NCBI RefSeq assembly: GCF_000013985.1
Contig: NC_008048.1
Span: 62,001 to 126,000, forward strand
Direction of reading: 5' to 3'
Length of the DNA stretch: 64,000 bases
Source of the DNA: Sphingopyxis alaskensis RB2256
GTDB lineage: Bacteria > Pseudomonadota > Alphaproteobacteria > Sphingomonadales > Sphingomonadaceae
Shown here piece by piece: positions 25,851 to 33,848 of this stretch. How positions within the stretch are numbered: the stretch's first letter is position 1; each line of letters starts with the position of its first letter. The translations under genes were made by a program, and so were the position numbers. The notes beneath the pieces are model-generated. The model ran no database searches. It was not told the origin of the DNA and saw nothing but the letters and a program-made list of their open reading frames with translations.

Positions 25851-26753
25851 TCAGCCGCAGTCCAGTCCGGTGCACGATGCGCGCAGGCGCGGCGAGGCCC
25901 AGTCGATGAAGGCGCGGACCTTGAGCGGCAGGAGACCTTGGCGCGGGTAAACGATATGAACGGGGCGCGGCTCGCCATCGGCATCAGGAAGAATGCGCAC
26001 GAGCGCGCCCGACTGAAGATGCTCCGACACCTGATAGTCGAAGAGCCGCGCGACGCCCACGCCGCTCAGCACCGCCGCAAGATTTCCTGCCGCGCTGTTG
26101 ACTGAGACCCGCGGACGCGGCGTGCACATCACATCCTCGCCATCGATGCGGTAGCCCCAGAACATCGGCAGCGGTCCGAACATGATCCCGTCATGCCCGG
26201 AAAGTTCGCGCGGGCTGGTCGGCGCTCCGCGCCGGTCCAGATAGGCAGGGCTGGCACAGGCGATCAGGCGAAACTCGCCAGCCTTGACCGCAAAGAGCGC
26301 GCTGTCGGGCAAATGGCCGAGGCGGATCGCGACGTCGACATGCTCGTCGACCATGTGGACGAGCCGGTCGGAGGTAATGAGATTCAGTGTGACTTCGGGA
26401 TATTCGTCGATGAAGGCGAGCGCGATCGGGATGACGTGCCGCACGCCGAATTCGATCGGCATTGTGATCGACAACTCTCCGCGGGGCGTTTGATATTCCC
26501 CAGATGCCCGGCGTTCGGTTTCTTCTAGGTCGGCGATGATACGCCGCGCCGCTTCGACATAGTCGCGGCCCGCGTCGGTCAACTGAATGTTGCGGCTCGT
26601 CCTGACGAGCAGATTGGTTCCAAGGTAGCGCTCGAGTTCGGCAACCTTACGACTGACGCTGGGCAAAGGAGATCCAAGCGCGCGGCTTCCGGCTGACAGG
26701 CTGCCGGCATCGACGACCGCCAATAAGACCCGCATGGCGTCCAGCCGATCCAT
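25851..26753 (-). CDS. LysR-family regulator
   Basis: This 300-residue LysR protein has an N-terminal winged helix-turn-helix (AGSLSAGSRALGSPLPSVSR, followed by VAELERYLG) and a periplasmic-binding-protein-like effector domain. It is encoded upstream of and co-directional with the SDR/epoxide hydrolase/Ohr genes, so it may activate them. I see no clear site. The stretch 26754-27024 upstream holds no gene. Confidence 0.92.
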   Translation of the reverse strand: MDRLDAMRVLLAVVDAGSLSAGSRALGSPLPSVSRKVAELERYLGTNLLVRTSRNIQLTDAGRDYVEAARRIIADLEETERRASGEYQTPRGELSITMPIEFGVRHVIPIALAFIDEYPEVTLNLITSDRLVHMVDEHVDVAIRLGHLPDSALFAVKAGEFRLIACASPAYLDRRGAPTSPRELSGHDGIMFGPLPMFWGYRIDGEDVMCTPRPRVSVNSAAGNLAAVLSGVGVARLFDYQVSEHLQSGALVRILPDADGEPRPVHIVYPRQGLLPLKVRAFIDWASPRLRASCTGLDCG

Positions 26754-27024
26754 CTGCTCCTTCTCCCGCTCCGAGCAGAGGGGAATAGCCGACTTCGGGA
26801 GGTCAACATAGCTTCATGCGCGGCGCCAAGTTGACACGCGCCCGAATGGCATGTCCGCCCTTTCGCTGTGCGGCTTATTCTACGTCTGCTTCTCCCGATT
26901 TGCTTCCAGAAGCGGACCGTCCGAAATCGGCCAGTACTGTCCACAGGGCGCATCAGGGGCATCTTCGGTCAATCGTGCTAGCTCTAATCGGCCGGTTATT
27001 CACCACCTTCTGATCATGCTGCTA

Positions 27025-27618
27025 TCAAGCCGGCAGCACCTGCGTGAGAACGCTGCCTGCAAGCCGCGCTGTAGCGAGGAGGCGCGATAGGTCGTGTCCG
27101 CTTCGCGCCTTTGCCGAAAGCCCGGACATCGTCGTGGCGACAAAATCGGTCACTTGATCGGCCGCCTCCGGATGGCGCGCCGCGATATAGTCATGGATGA
27201 ACGTTTCCGCACCGAGGTTGAGCGCGCGAGCGGCTTCGCGCGCATCGTCGTCGTTGCAACGCGTGCCTTCGAGTACAAGGCACCCGCCTGCCGCCGGGTT
27301 GAACGCATAGCGACGCGCGGCCTCCTCCAGCATAGCCGCAACGGCATCGGCGACGGGGACGTCGGGACGCAGAATGTCCGCGAGCGGAATCGCTTCGGTG
27401 TCCGTCCAATAATCGAGCACGCGCTGGTAAAGTCCGGCTTTGCTGCCGAAAGCGGCGTAAAAGCTTGGCGGATTGATGCCGAGCGCGTCGGTGACATCGG
27501 CGACGCTGACGGCGTCATAACCGCGTTCATGGAAAAGTTGCTGCGCAGTCGCCACCGCTGCCTCGGGATCGAACTTACGTGGACGGCCACGCGTGCGGGA
27601 TCTATTTGTAGTAACCAT
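27025..27618 (-). CDS. TetR-family repressor
   Basis: This 197-residue protein has the helix-turn-helix VADVTDALGINPPSFYAAFG and a C-terminal ligand domain with a C-x11-C spacing (GGCLVLEGTRCND) typical of the TetR_C_6-like, electrophile-sensing type. It is divergent from an SDR at 27692. Two matching palindromes lie in between, one of them covering its own start codon. It therefore probably represses itself and the dehydrogenase. Confidence 0.92.
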   Translation of the reverse strand: MVTTNRSRTRGRPRKFDPEAAVATAQQLFHERGYDAVSVADVTDALGINPPSFYAAFGSKAGLYQRVLDYWTDTEAIPLADILRPDVPVADAVAAMLEEAARRYAFNPAAGGCLVLEGTRCNDDDAREAARALNLGAETFIHDYIAARHPEAADQVTDFVATTMSGLSAKARSGHDLSRLLATARLAGSVLTQVLPA

Positions 27619-27624
27619 TACAAA
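27605..27624. promoter_or_regulatory. TetR operator 1 (overlaps tetR start codon)
   Basis: TTTGTA-(8 bases)-TACAAA is an exact dyad, and the tetR ATG (27616-27618) lies inside it. The core matches operator 2 at 27652-27671: both read TGTAGT, six variable bases, then TACA. The centres are 47 bases apart. Confidence 0.75.
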
Positions 27625-27651
27625 ATGCCTTGACGATGGCTTTCGCGATAT

Positions 27652-27671
27652 TATGTAGTGGACGATACATT
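27652..27671. promoter_or_regulatory. TetR operator 2 upstream of the dehydrogenase
   Basis: TATGTA-(8 bases)-TACATT, with the same TGTAGT...TACA core as operator 1, ends 20 bases before the dehydrogenase ATG. A TTGACG hexamer 14 bases upstream of it could be the -35 element. Confidence 0.75.
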
Positions 27672-27691
27672 AATAAGCAAGGAGTCTCCCG

Positions 27692-28405
27692 ATGTCCAAC
27701 TTTCAAGGAAAATCCGTTCTGGTCCTCGGCGGCAGCCGCGGAATCGGCGCGGCGATCGTCCGCCGTTTTGCGTCCGACGGCGCCAAGGTCGTCTTCACCT
27801 ACAACGGATCGCGCGAGGCGGCCGAGCAGCTGGCGACCGAAACCGGCACCAGCGCGGTAGCGACCGACAGCGGCGACCGCGACGCAGTGATTGCACGCGT
27901 GCGCGAGAGCGGCCCGCTCGACATACTGGTCGTCAACGCCGGCTTCGCGCTGTTCGGCGACGCGCTCGACCTCGATCCCGACGACGTCGACCGGCTGATC
28001 CGCGTCAACGTCACCGCCCCCTATCATGCGTCGGTCGAGGCCGCGCGGCAGATGCCCGACGGCGGCCGCATCATCGTGATCGGTTCGGTAAACGGCGACC
28101 GCATGCCTCTCCCCGGCATGGCCTCCTATGCACTGAGCAAATCGGCGCTGCAGGGCATGGCGCGCGGACTGGCCCGGGATTTCGGACCGCGCGGAATCAC
28201 GATCAATATCGTGCAGCCCGGCCCGATCGATACCGACGCCAACCCCGAGGACGGACCGATGCGCGAGCTGATGCACAGCTTCATGGCGATCAAGCGCCAC
28301 GGGCGGCCCGAAGAGGTCGCTGGCATGGTTGCTTGGCTGGCTGGCCCCGAAGCGGGTTTTGTCACTGGCGCCATGCACACGATCGACGGCGCATTTGGTG
28401 CCTGA
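27692..28405 (+). CDS. Short-chain dehydrogenase (3-oxoacyl-ACP reductase-like)
   Basis: This 237-residue classical SDR has LGGSRGIGAAIV, the conserved N in LVVNAGFA, catalytic YALSK and the C-terminal ITIN and PGPIDTD segments. The fold resembles FabG, but no fatty-acid synthesis gene is near, so it more likely detoxifies aldehydes or quinones. The ATG follows AAGGAG, and a terminator lies ten bases after the stop. Confidence 0.9.
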   Translation: MSNFQGKSVLVLGGSRGIGAAIVRRFASDGAKVVFTYNGSREAAEQLATETGTSAVATDSGDRDAVIARVRESGPLDILVVNAGFALFGDALDLDPDDVDRLIRVNVTAPYHASVEAARQMPDGGRIIVIGSVNGDRMPLPGMASYALSKSALQGMARGLARDFGPRGITINIVQPGPIDTDANPEDGPMRELMHSFMAIKRHGRPEEVAGMVAWLAGPEAGFVTGAMHTIDGAFGA

Positions 28406-28414
28406 GGTGGAGCA

Positions 28415-28441
28415 GGGGACGGTCGCAAGACCGCCCCCTTT
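28415..28441 (+). terminator. Intrinsic terminator
   Basis: GGGGACGGTC (28415-28424) pairs with GACCGCCCCC (28429-28438) around a GCAA tetraloop and is followed by TTT. It ends the dehydrogenase transcript. Confidence 0.8.
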
Positions 28442-28546
28442 GCCGACGGTCGCGCCTTAAATGGCAAGATTTGGCCGTGAGCAAGCCCTGACTTACGGTC
28501 AGCAGATATGTCCATCCAGCGGTTCAATGCCATGTGGGCGGAATAA

Positions 28547-28747
28547 GTGCTCTATACGCGAATCTACACGAAAGAGCGGATCTGCCGCTACTTGCTCGCG
28601 ACAGCATTCTGGCATCTCTTGCTGAGTATCAGGGACAAGCGCCGATGGACTGTGAAGCTCGGCGCGACTTTGCTGGTCCTCGCTGGGGTCACGTTTGTCT
28701 GGGTGACGCTCGCTCTCCACCTCTATGGCTTCAACATGGTTTTTTGA
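28547..28747 (+). CDS. Possible small membrane protein
   Basis: The GTG at 28547 opens a 66-residue frame whose codons end mostly in G or C, as real genes here do. It has one membrane helix near its end (LGATLLVLAGVTFVWVTLAL). A basic stretch (SIRDKRRWTVK) precedes the helix. There is only a weak ribosome site and no recognisable family, so it may be a remnant. The bases 28748-28957 hold no supported gene. Confidence 0.4.
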   Translation: MLYTRIYTKERICRYLLATAFWHLLLSIRDKRRWTVKLGATLLVLAGVTFVWVTLALHLYGFNMVF

Positions 28748-28957
28748 TGCCGGCGGCGGGTGGTCAGTCGTTTTCGCGCGATCGGCGCGGTCGAGCCGCC
28801 TTTCGGGGAGCAGCCCTGCGACATTTCGCGGCATGTCTTTATCGAGGCCGCACCGCTTGTAGGGACGCCCTTCGAAGCCAAGGACATCGCCATCGACGTC
28901 GACTCCCCGGAGAGGAGCGCAACGGCGCGCAGCGACATGTGATGTGTCAGGCCTCGT

Positions 28958-29749
28958 CTAGGTCAGGGCTTCAAATGCTTCCATGATCCGGTCACGAGTC
29001 CGCCTGTCAGGTGCAACTTCCGACATGGCGAACAGGCTTGCCTTGGCGCCCTCGACATCGCGGGATTGCAACTGCAGACGCGCCAGATTTTGCCAGGCCT
29101 CGAGGCGCCTCGGTGCGACCCTGGTTATCCGCTGATAAATTGCGAGACCCCGCTGATGATCCTTTTCCTGCTCTGCGCGGATTCCCTGATTGTTCAGCAG
29201 CCGGGCCAGCACATCGCGATTGCTCATCCGCACGGCGCTGAGTGCGGCGGCGCCGCCTTCCTGGCCTAGACTCGCACGGTACACCGCTGCAACTTGTCCC
29301 GCTGACAGCACAGCGCCTCCGGCAAACGGATCGAGCACCACCGGATTCTTCTCGCCCAGCTGGACAAGCACCTTGCCGGGGAGATTGAGCACATAGGCGC
29401 TCCAGCCCGTCCGGCGGGCCATGGCGACATAGAGGATCGACAGTGCAATCGGCAGGCCGCGCTTTCGGTCCAGCACCCTGATGAAGTCCGCGTTGACGGG
29501 TGCATCATAAGTTTCATCGTCGCCAACGAACCCCAGTTCGCCGTGCAGAACGCGCGAAAGCGCCGCGGCCCGTTCTTCCGGAAGGAACGCGCTTCGGCCT
29601 TCAGCGCACACCCGGTCCTCAATATCTTCGAGCATGTCGAGATAATGGGCGATGTCCGCATTTTCATGATCGAGTTGGCTGAGAGCGAGCGATGCCAGGT
29701 CGAGCAGGATATCTTCGTCTTCGATGAGGCCGATGGCAGCAATATCCAT
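28958..29749 (-). CDS. SirB1-family transglutaminase-like protein with TPR tail
   Basis: ATG 29749 is preferred because AAAGGAG lies eight bases before it; 29755 overlaps the upstream stop as ATGA. The protein has the SirB1 block NADFIRVLDRKRGLPIALSI followed by LYVAMARRTG, and a C-terminal tetratricopeptide-like segment (AIYQRITRVAPRRLEAWQNL). SirB1 proteins are transglutaminase-fold proteins of unclear activity. Co-translation with the thioredoxin/MsrA-like gene suggests a link to redox repair. Confidence 0.85.
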   Translation of the reverse strand: MDIAAIGLIEDEDILLDLASLALSQLDHENADIAHYLDMLEDIEDRVCAEGRSAFLPEERAAALSRVLHGELGFVGDDETYDAPVNADFIRVLDRKRGLPIALSILYVAMARRTGWSAYVLNLPGKVLVQLGEKNPVVLDPFAGGAVLSAGQVAAVYRASLGQEGGAAALSAVRMSNRDVLARLLNNQGIRAEQEKDHQRGLAIYQRITRVAPRRLEAWQNLARLQLQSRDVEGAKASLFAMSEVAPDRRTRDRIMEAFEALT

Positions 29750-29751
29750 GA

Positions 29752-30687
29752 TCATGTCTCCTTTTCGACCAAACCAAGCCGCTGCGCCAGCACGGGCCGG
29801 CTTTCGCGAATGTCCTTGCGATAGGCTTCATTCTCGCCCGGTGCTTCTAGCCGCGGATTGGCTAGCCACGCGCATTGTTGCGGGCTGAGAAAGTCCGCGA
29901 GCGGTGTGCGATAGGGTATAGCGAGGTTGATCTGCGTGCGCTGAGCCGGCGTCAGCGGCAGATGGCGCGCCGCATTTTTGCGCAGATAGAATTGCGGTTC
30001 ACCGTCAAGCGCGAACCCGCCACTGTCGATCGCGCCAAATCCCTCCTCGTGGGCATAAGCATCGAGTTCGGAACGCGCCGCCGCGCGGGGATCGAAATGG
30101 ACCTGCACCACTTCCTCGCCATCGATCCAGCCAGCGTCGGTCGTGATGACCGCCGGATGCTGCGCGAGGCTCGTTTCGCCCGACCAGAAGCACGGCGTCG
30201 TGTAGGTCGCCGATTTGCTGAGGCCATTTTCGATCAGCAGGTCGCGCCCCAACAGGCGGAAGTAGCCAGGAACGTCGCCGCCGAGCAATTCCAGCACGGC
30301 GACGATCTTTTGGTGCAGAGCCGGCGCATCATAACGATCGGCGAGCTTGGGCAGCAACTCGGCGCCATCGGGCCCGAGAAACCGCACCACGGGATTATTC
30401 CATGATGGCTCGTCGAAGCGGCGCAGGATCTCGGCGTCCGCCCCCGGGCGGTTGTTGAAGATGGCCACGGGCACGAACCGATCTGCGATAAGTTCCACCA
30501 TCAAGGGATGGGTCAGTACATCCTGCCCGAAACGCACGCACGTCGAGCAGCCCGGCACCTCCTGAAAGAGCAGCAGAACCGGTTTTCTCTGCTCGGCTGC
30601 GACCGCGAGACCGGCGTCCAGATCGCGCAGCCAGGCGACGTCGCCGAGCTCGCGATGCTCGCGCAAGGAAACTAGATTTTGTTGCAT
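29752..30687 (-). CDS. Thioredoxin-like protein fused to an MsrA-like domain
   Basis: This protein has 311 residues. Residues 1-100 form a thioredoxin-fold domain with VPGCSTC (C47 and C50) in place of CGPC. Residues about 160-225 read TTPCFWSGE, VITTDAGWIDGEEVVQVHFD and ELDAY. These parallel MsrA blocks (GCFWG, then V-x-T-x-x-G-Y-x-G and V-x-V-x-Y-D-P), with Cys166 in the place of the MsrA catalytic cysteine. The glycine before it is replaced by proline, so substrate binding must differ. A redox relay or a methionine-sulfoxide-related enzyme is likely. The gene overlaps the SirB1-type gene. Confidence 0.7.
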   Translation of the reverse strand: MQQNLVSLREHRELGDVAWLRDLDAGLAVAAEQRKPVLLLFQEVPGCSTCVRFGQDVLTHPLMVELIADRFVPVAIFNNRPGADAEILRRFDEPSWNNPVVRFLGPDGAELLPKLADRYDAPALHQKIVAVLELLGGDVPGYFRLLGRDLLIENGLSKSATYTTPCFWSGETSLAQHPAVITTDAGWIDGEEVVQVHFDPRAAARSELDAYAHEEGFGAIDSGGFALDGEPQFYLRKNAARHLPLTPAQRTQINLAIPYRTPLADFLSPQQCAWLANPRLEAPGENEAYRKDIRESRPVLAQRLGLVEKET

Positions 30688-31157
30688 GGGTCTAATCTAG
30701 TGAGGGCGGTTCGCAATACAATGCGAGCGGGGCTATCGCGAAGTGATTCCAGAGCCGGCTCAATCGTGTCGTAATCCGAAAAGGCTAAGTTCCAATTGCA
30801 TCGATTTTCGGTTCCAGTTTTGGTTGAAGAGCCCTCCATTTGGGTCGCACGGATGCACATAACTGTTCGCGTCTTCCCTTGCTTTGCAGAATCAGTCCTG
30901 CATCTGCGCCCTGCGTCCGCGCGGCGCAGTTGAACATGGGCGCGGAACGTCAGACGGTGAGATCGAAGGCATAAAACGCAAAACAGATATATGCGCCATT
31001 CATATACGTATCCGTGCACCTCATGGGCGGCAGCGCGACAATTTAGAGAGGAAGTGGTAACGGCCTACCGAGTTGGAAGCGTCAAACCTTGTTCGCGCGA
31101 CTGCATTCCGCAGGTATTAAGGCTGGCCGCTCGGCCAGAAAGGAGGGGTCTCGCTCC
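30688..31157. other. Regulatory stretch between divergent genes
   Basis: There is no gene here. It contains a variant of the MarR palindrome at 30988-31006 and the rpiA ribosome site (AGGAGGGG near 31141). Both the thioredoxin/MsrA-like gene and rpiA could be driven from it. Confidence 0.5.
30988..31006. promoter_or_regulatory. Variant MarR-type palindrome upstream of rpiA
   Basis: TATATGCGCCATTCATATA differs from the site at 35233-35251 only at three central-right positions (ATT for GCG). It is 151 bases before the rpiA start. Only the outer arms (TATATG and CATATA) are symmetric here, so binding should be weaker. Confidence 0.55.
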
Positions 31158-31844
31158 ATGTCCAACTTCGTCGCTGAGAAATCGATCGCGGCGGTGAGAG
31201 CAGTCGATGAGGTTCGCGATGGCATGCTTGTCGGGTTAGGGACCGGAAGCACCGCCGCTTATGCCGTGAAAAGCCTCAGCGAGCGCATCAAGCACGGCCT
31301 TCGCATCACCGCGGTCGCCACATCCCAAGCGACCGAAGCTCTAGCTCTCCGTCTTGCGGTGCCGCTTGTTCCCTTTCAACAGCTTAGCGCTGTCGACCTG
31401 ACGATCGACGGCGCCGATGAAATCGATGACCGCTTCCAAGCCATCAAAGGGGGAGGCGGCGCCCTGCTTCGCGAGAAAATCACCGAGTCCGCATCCACGC
31501 GCGTGATCATCATCGCCGATTCCAGCAAGCTTGTTGCGCAGCTCGGCAAATTCCCTCTGCCCGTGGAGGTGGTTCCTTTCGCCACCGAGTTTGTTCGTGC
31601 ACGCCTGTCCGCACTCGGAGCCCGTGTTACTGTTCGCGAAGCGGGTGGGACGCCCTTCCTCACGGACCAGGGCAATTACATCCTGGACGCAGCTTTGGAT
31701 GAGATACCAAGGCCGCGCGAGATCGCCGCCGCGATCACCACAATCCCGGGCGTCCTGGAGCATGGACTGTTCTTGGATGAAATCGATACAATCATGATTG
31801 CGCGCGGTGACATGGTGGAGGTGCGACACCGGGGTGAAGCTTGA
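31158..31844 (+). CDS. rpiA: Ribose-5-phosphate isomerase A
   Basis: The ATG at 31158 follows AGGAGGGG. This 228-residue RpiA has GLGTGSTAAYAV, DGADEID (catalytic aspartates) and KGGGGALLREK. It interconverts ribose-5-phosphate and ribulose-5-phosphate in the pentose phosphate pathway in the cytoplasm. It is normally a housekeeping gene; here it stands alone among stress genes with a regulatory palindrome upstream. With gnd at 50555 it could raise pentose-phosphate flux during stress. Whether the genome has another copy cannot be seen here. Confidence 0.95.
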   Translation: MSNFVAEKSIAAVRAVDEVRDGMLVGLGTGSTAAYAVKSLSERIKHGLRITAVATSQATEALALRLAVPLVPFQQLSAVDLTIDGADEIDDRFQAIKGGGGALLREKITESASTRVIIIADSSKLVAQLGKFPLPVEVVPFATEFVRARLSALGARVTVREAGGTPFLTDQGNYILDAALDEIPRPREIAAAITTIPGVLEHGLFLDEIDTIMIARGDMVEVRHRGEA

Positions 31845-32087
31845 GGTCTTGCATATCATCACCTGCGCGGCGTCGATGGCGGCGCTGACACATTCTTAGC
31901 CGCGACCTCGGGCATTTTTTTAACCCGTTCGTCGCGCGCCATAGCCCCAAGGTATCAATCCAGCCCGGCGCCTTGATAAGATGGAAGTGATTTTTTTGGC
32001 GCGCGCTATCAGTCGGTGGAATCAAAACCCTTTTAAAACCGAGATTTCCTCGCCGGACGCGCGGATAAAAGGAGGCTAGTCTATGAC
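31845..32087. other. Intergenic stretch with short leader frame
   Basis: There is no large gene. Runs of T occur near 31917 and 31992. A GGAGG at 32071-32075 is ideally placed for an ATG at 32083. That ATG opens a ten-codon frame (MTCCLCPAHI) which overlaps the MarR start and stops at 32115. Confidence 0.4.
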
Positions 32088-32663
32088 TTGCTGTCTATGC
32101 CCCGCGCACATATAGACGCGCCGATGGATGGACCTCGAGACCGCAATATATTTGGGGCGTTCGCACTGATGATCAGCGACGACATCGTTCGCGCTAGTTC
32201 ATCGCGGGCACCGGAAGCTGGCCCCGCCGCCTCAGCGCTGGCGCTACTCGCGCACCAGCCCGGGCTCTCGATCCGCATGCTTGCGGTCGGGGTAGGCCTT
32301 TCCCATGCAGGGACGGTTCGCCTGGTGGATCGATTGGCTACCGAGGGATTGATCGAACGCAGGGAGCATTCGTCAGATGGGCGCACGCGGGCCCTCTACC
32401 TCACTCCAACCGGAAAGATTGCGAGCGACGAGGTTCTTGCTTCGCGCGACGAGGTGATTGCCGAAGGATTATCGATCCTGAAGCCCGACGAACTGAAAAT
32501 CCTATGCGACATGGCTGAACGCGTCCTGCGCGATCGCCTGGAAAACCTGGAGCATTCCTACCGCATCTGCCGCCTGTGCTGCTATGAAGGCTGCACCAAC
32601 TGCCCCATCGACGCCGAATTGCACGAACGGGGGGTGGAACGCGGGAAAAGTGGCGACGGGTAG
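32088..32663 (+). CDS. MarR-family regulator with C-terminal four-cysteine motif (paralog 1)
   Basis: The frame starts at TTG 32088; ATG 32097 is an alternative. The winged helix is clear (LAVGVGLSHAGTVRLVDRLA, ERREHSSDGRTRALYLT). After the dimer helices the C-terminus reads CRLCCYEGCTNCP, a C-x2-C-x5-C-x2-C pattern that could bind zinc or sense oxidants. The protein at 54111-54647 shares this tail and the overall sequence. The promoter region carries a poor version of the MarR palindrome (about 32095-32115), which suggests autoregulation. Confidence 0.9.
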   Translation: MLSMPRAHIDAPMDGPRDRNIFGAFALMISDDIVRASSSRAPEAGPAASALALLAHQPGLSIRMLAVGVGLSHAGTVRLVDRLATEGLIERREHSSDGRTRALYLTPTGKIASDEVLASRDEVIAEGLSILKPDELKILCDMAERVLRDRLENLEHSYRICRLCCYEGCTNCPIDAELHERGVERGKSGDG

Positions 32664-32706
32664 GGCTCGCAATTTGCGGACGTGATGGGCCGATCTGGAA
32701 GGCAAA

Positions 32707-33333
32707 TTACGAAGGCGCGCTTGCGCGAAGCGCGGCGCCCGTGACGAGGGCAAGCCGCTTGATGTAGGCGCGATCCGATCGTCCCCCCAATACCGCGATC
32801 CGCCAGTATAACGGGGCTGCGATGAGGTCGGCCGCCATCTCACGGTCCACCAAGGGCGACACTTCCCGGCGTTTGATCGCCCGATTAATCAGGCCATTGA
32901 TCCGCTCGCGCCGTGCGCGCTGGAAAGGCCGGATCGCCATTTCCAATGCCGGCGTCCGCTCGATCTCGCCATGAAGGTCGGTCAGAATCCGTCGCACCTT
33001 GGGATGCCTCAGAACGCGGCGGATGGCGAGGAGCACCGCTTGCAGATCAGCCTCCAGCGAGCCGTGCTCTTCCACATCGGTCATCGTCAACCCGACATGC
33101 GACAGCAAATCGCTGGCCATCGACACCTTGTCCGGCCAGCGGCGGTAAAGCGCAGCCTTGCCGACCCCTGCAGTTCGCGCCACCCGTTCGAGGCTCAGAC
33201 CCGCATAGCCAGTCCTTGCCCATTCTTCGAAGAAGCTGCGCGTCAGTGCATTCGTTACGTCAGCACGCATGACCGCTGCTCCGCTGAGAACACGGGCTGC
33301 TTTCGGATTTCCGTCGGAACGCTTGTGTTCCAT
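32707..33333 (-). CDS. TetR-family repressor
   Basis: This 208-residue TetR protein has the helix-turn-helix LERVARTAGVGKAALYRRWP and a C-terminal ligand domain with IAAPLYWRIAVLGG. The ATG at 33333 follows AGGAAGG. It is divergent from the NTF2-like gene at 33393, with a dyad between them at 33358-33373. It probably represses both. Confidence 0.92.
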   Translation of the reverse strand: MEHKRSDGNPKAARVLSGAAVMRADVTNALTRSFFEEWARTGYAGLSLERVARTAGVGKAALYRRWPDKVSMASDLLSHVGLTMTDVEEHGSLEADLQAVLLAIRRVLRHPKVRRILTDLHGEIERTPALEMAIRPFQRARRERINGLINRAIKRREVSPLVDREMAADLIAAPLYWRIAVLGGRSDRAYIKRLALVTGAALRASAPS

Positions 33334-33357
33334 CGATGCCTTCCTATATATCTCAGC

Positions 33358-33373
33358 GGAACGCTACCGTTCC
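33358..33373. promoter_or_regulatory. TetR-type operator palindrome
   Basis: GGAACG (33358-33363) and CGTTCC (33368-33373) are exact reverse complements around CTAC. The site is 20 bases before the NTF2-like ATG and 25 from the tetR ATG. Sites of this GGAACG-type symmetry are common for TetR repressors. Confidence 0.8.
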
Positions 33374-33392
33374 AACCGATTGGGATTAGTTC

Positions 33393-33848
33393 ATGACAGA
33401 CAGTGTGGAAAGCTTTTCAGCGATGCTTCGAAAGGCATTGGGTGATCGTCTCGCTCCCGATGCTGCCACCTTTCTCGACATGGTGGCTGAAAATGGGGTG
33501 ATGGAATTTCCTTATTCGCCGCCAGGCCTTCCGACCCGGTTGGTTGGAAAGGCTGCTATCGCGCGTCACCTTGAAAGCCTTGGTGACATGATAGCCTTCG
33601 ACCGCATGGGTGAGCCGACCATTCACGCCACGACCGACCCCGATGTTACCATTGTCGAGTTCGAAGGCTTCGGAAGCGGCGTTGCGACCGGGGAATCCTA
33701 TGACCAACGCTACATATCCGTGATCCGGACGGACGCCGGGCGGATTATGCACTATCGCGATTACTGGAACCCGCTGGTGGCGCTGCGCGCGCTTCGCGGC
33801 AGCGCGGTTGTCGATGCCCTTGTCGGCGGAGCGTCAGACCATGGTTGA
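33393..33848 (+). CDS. NTF2/SnoaL-like protein
   Basis: The protein of 151 residues has the cone-shaped SnoaL fold pattern: an N-terminal helix, FLDMVAENGVMEFPYSPPG, a central sheet with VTIVEFEGFGSG, and YISVIRTDAGRIMHYRDYWN. Members are ketosteroid-isomerase-like enzymes or ligand carriers. It overlaps the NmrA-like gene by eight bases and is controlled from the TetR operator just upstream. The substrate is unknown. Confidence 0.88.
   Translation: MTDSVESFSAMLRKALGDRLAPDAATFLDMVAENGVMEFPYSPPGLPTRLVGKAAIARHLESLGDMIAFDRMGEPTIHATTDPDVTIVEFEGFGSGVATGESYDQRYISVIRTDAGRIMHYRDYWNPLVALRALRGSAVVDALVGGASDHG

Noticed and set aside
28760..28942. 60-codon frame downstream of the SDR/TetR region
   Set aside because: No start signal, no hydrophobic or conserved motif; overlaps another weak frame.
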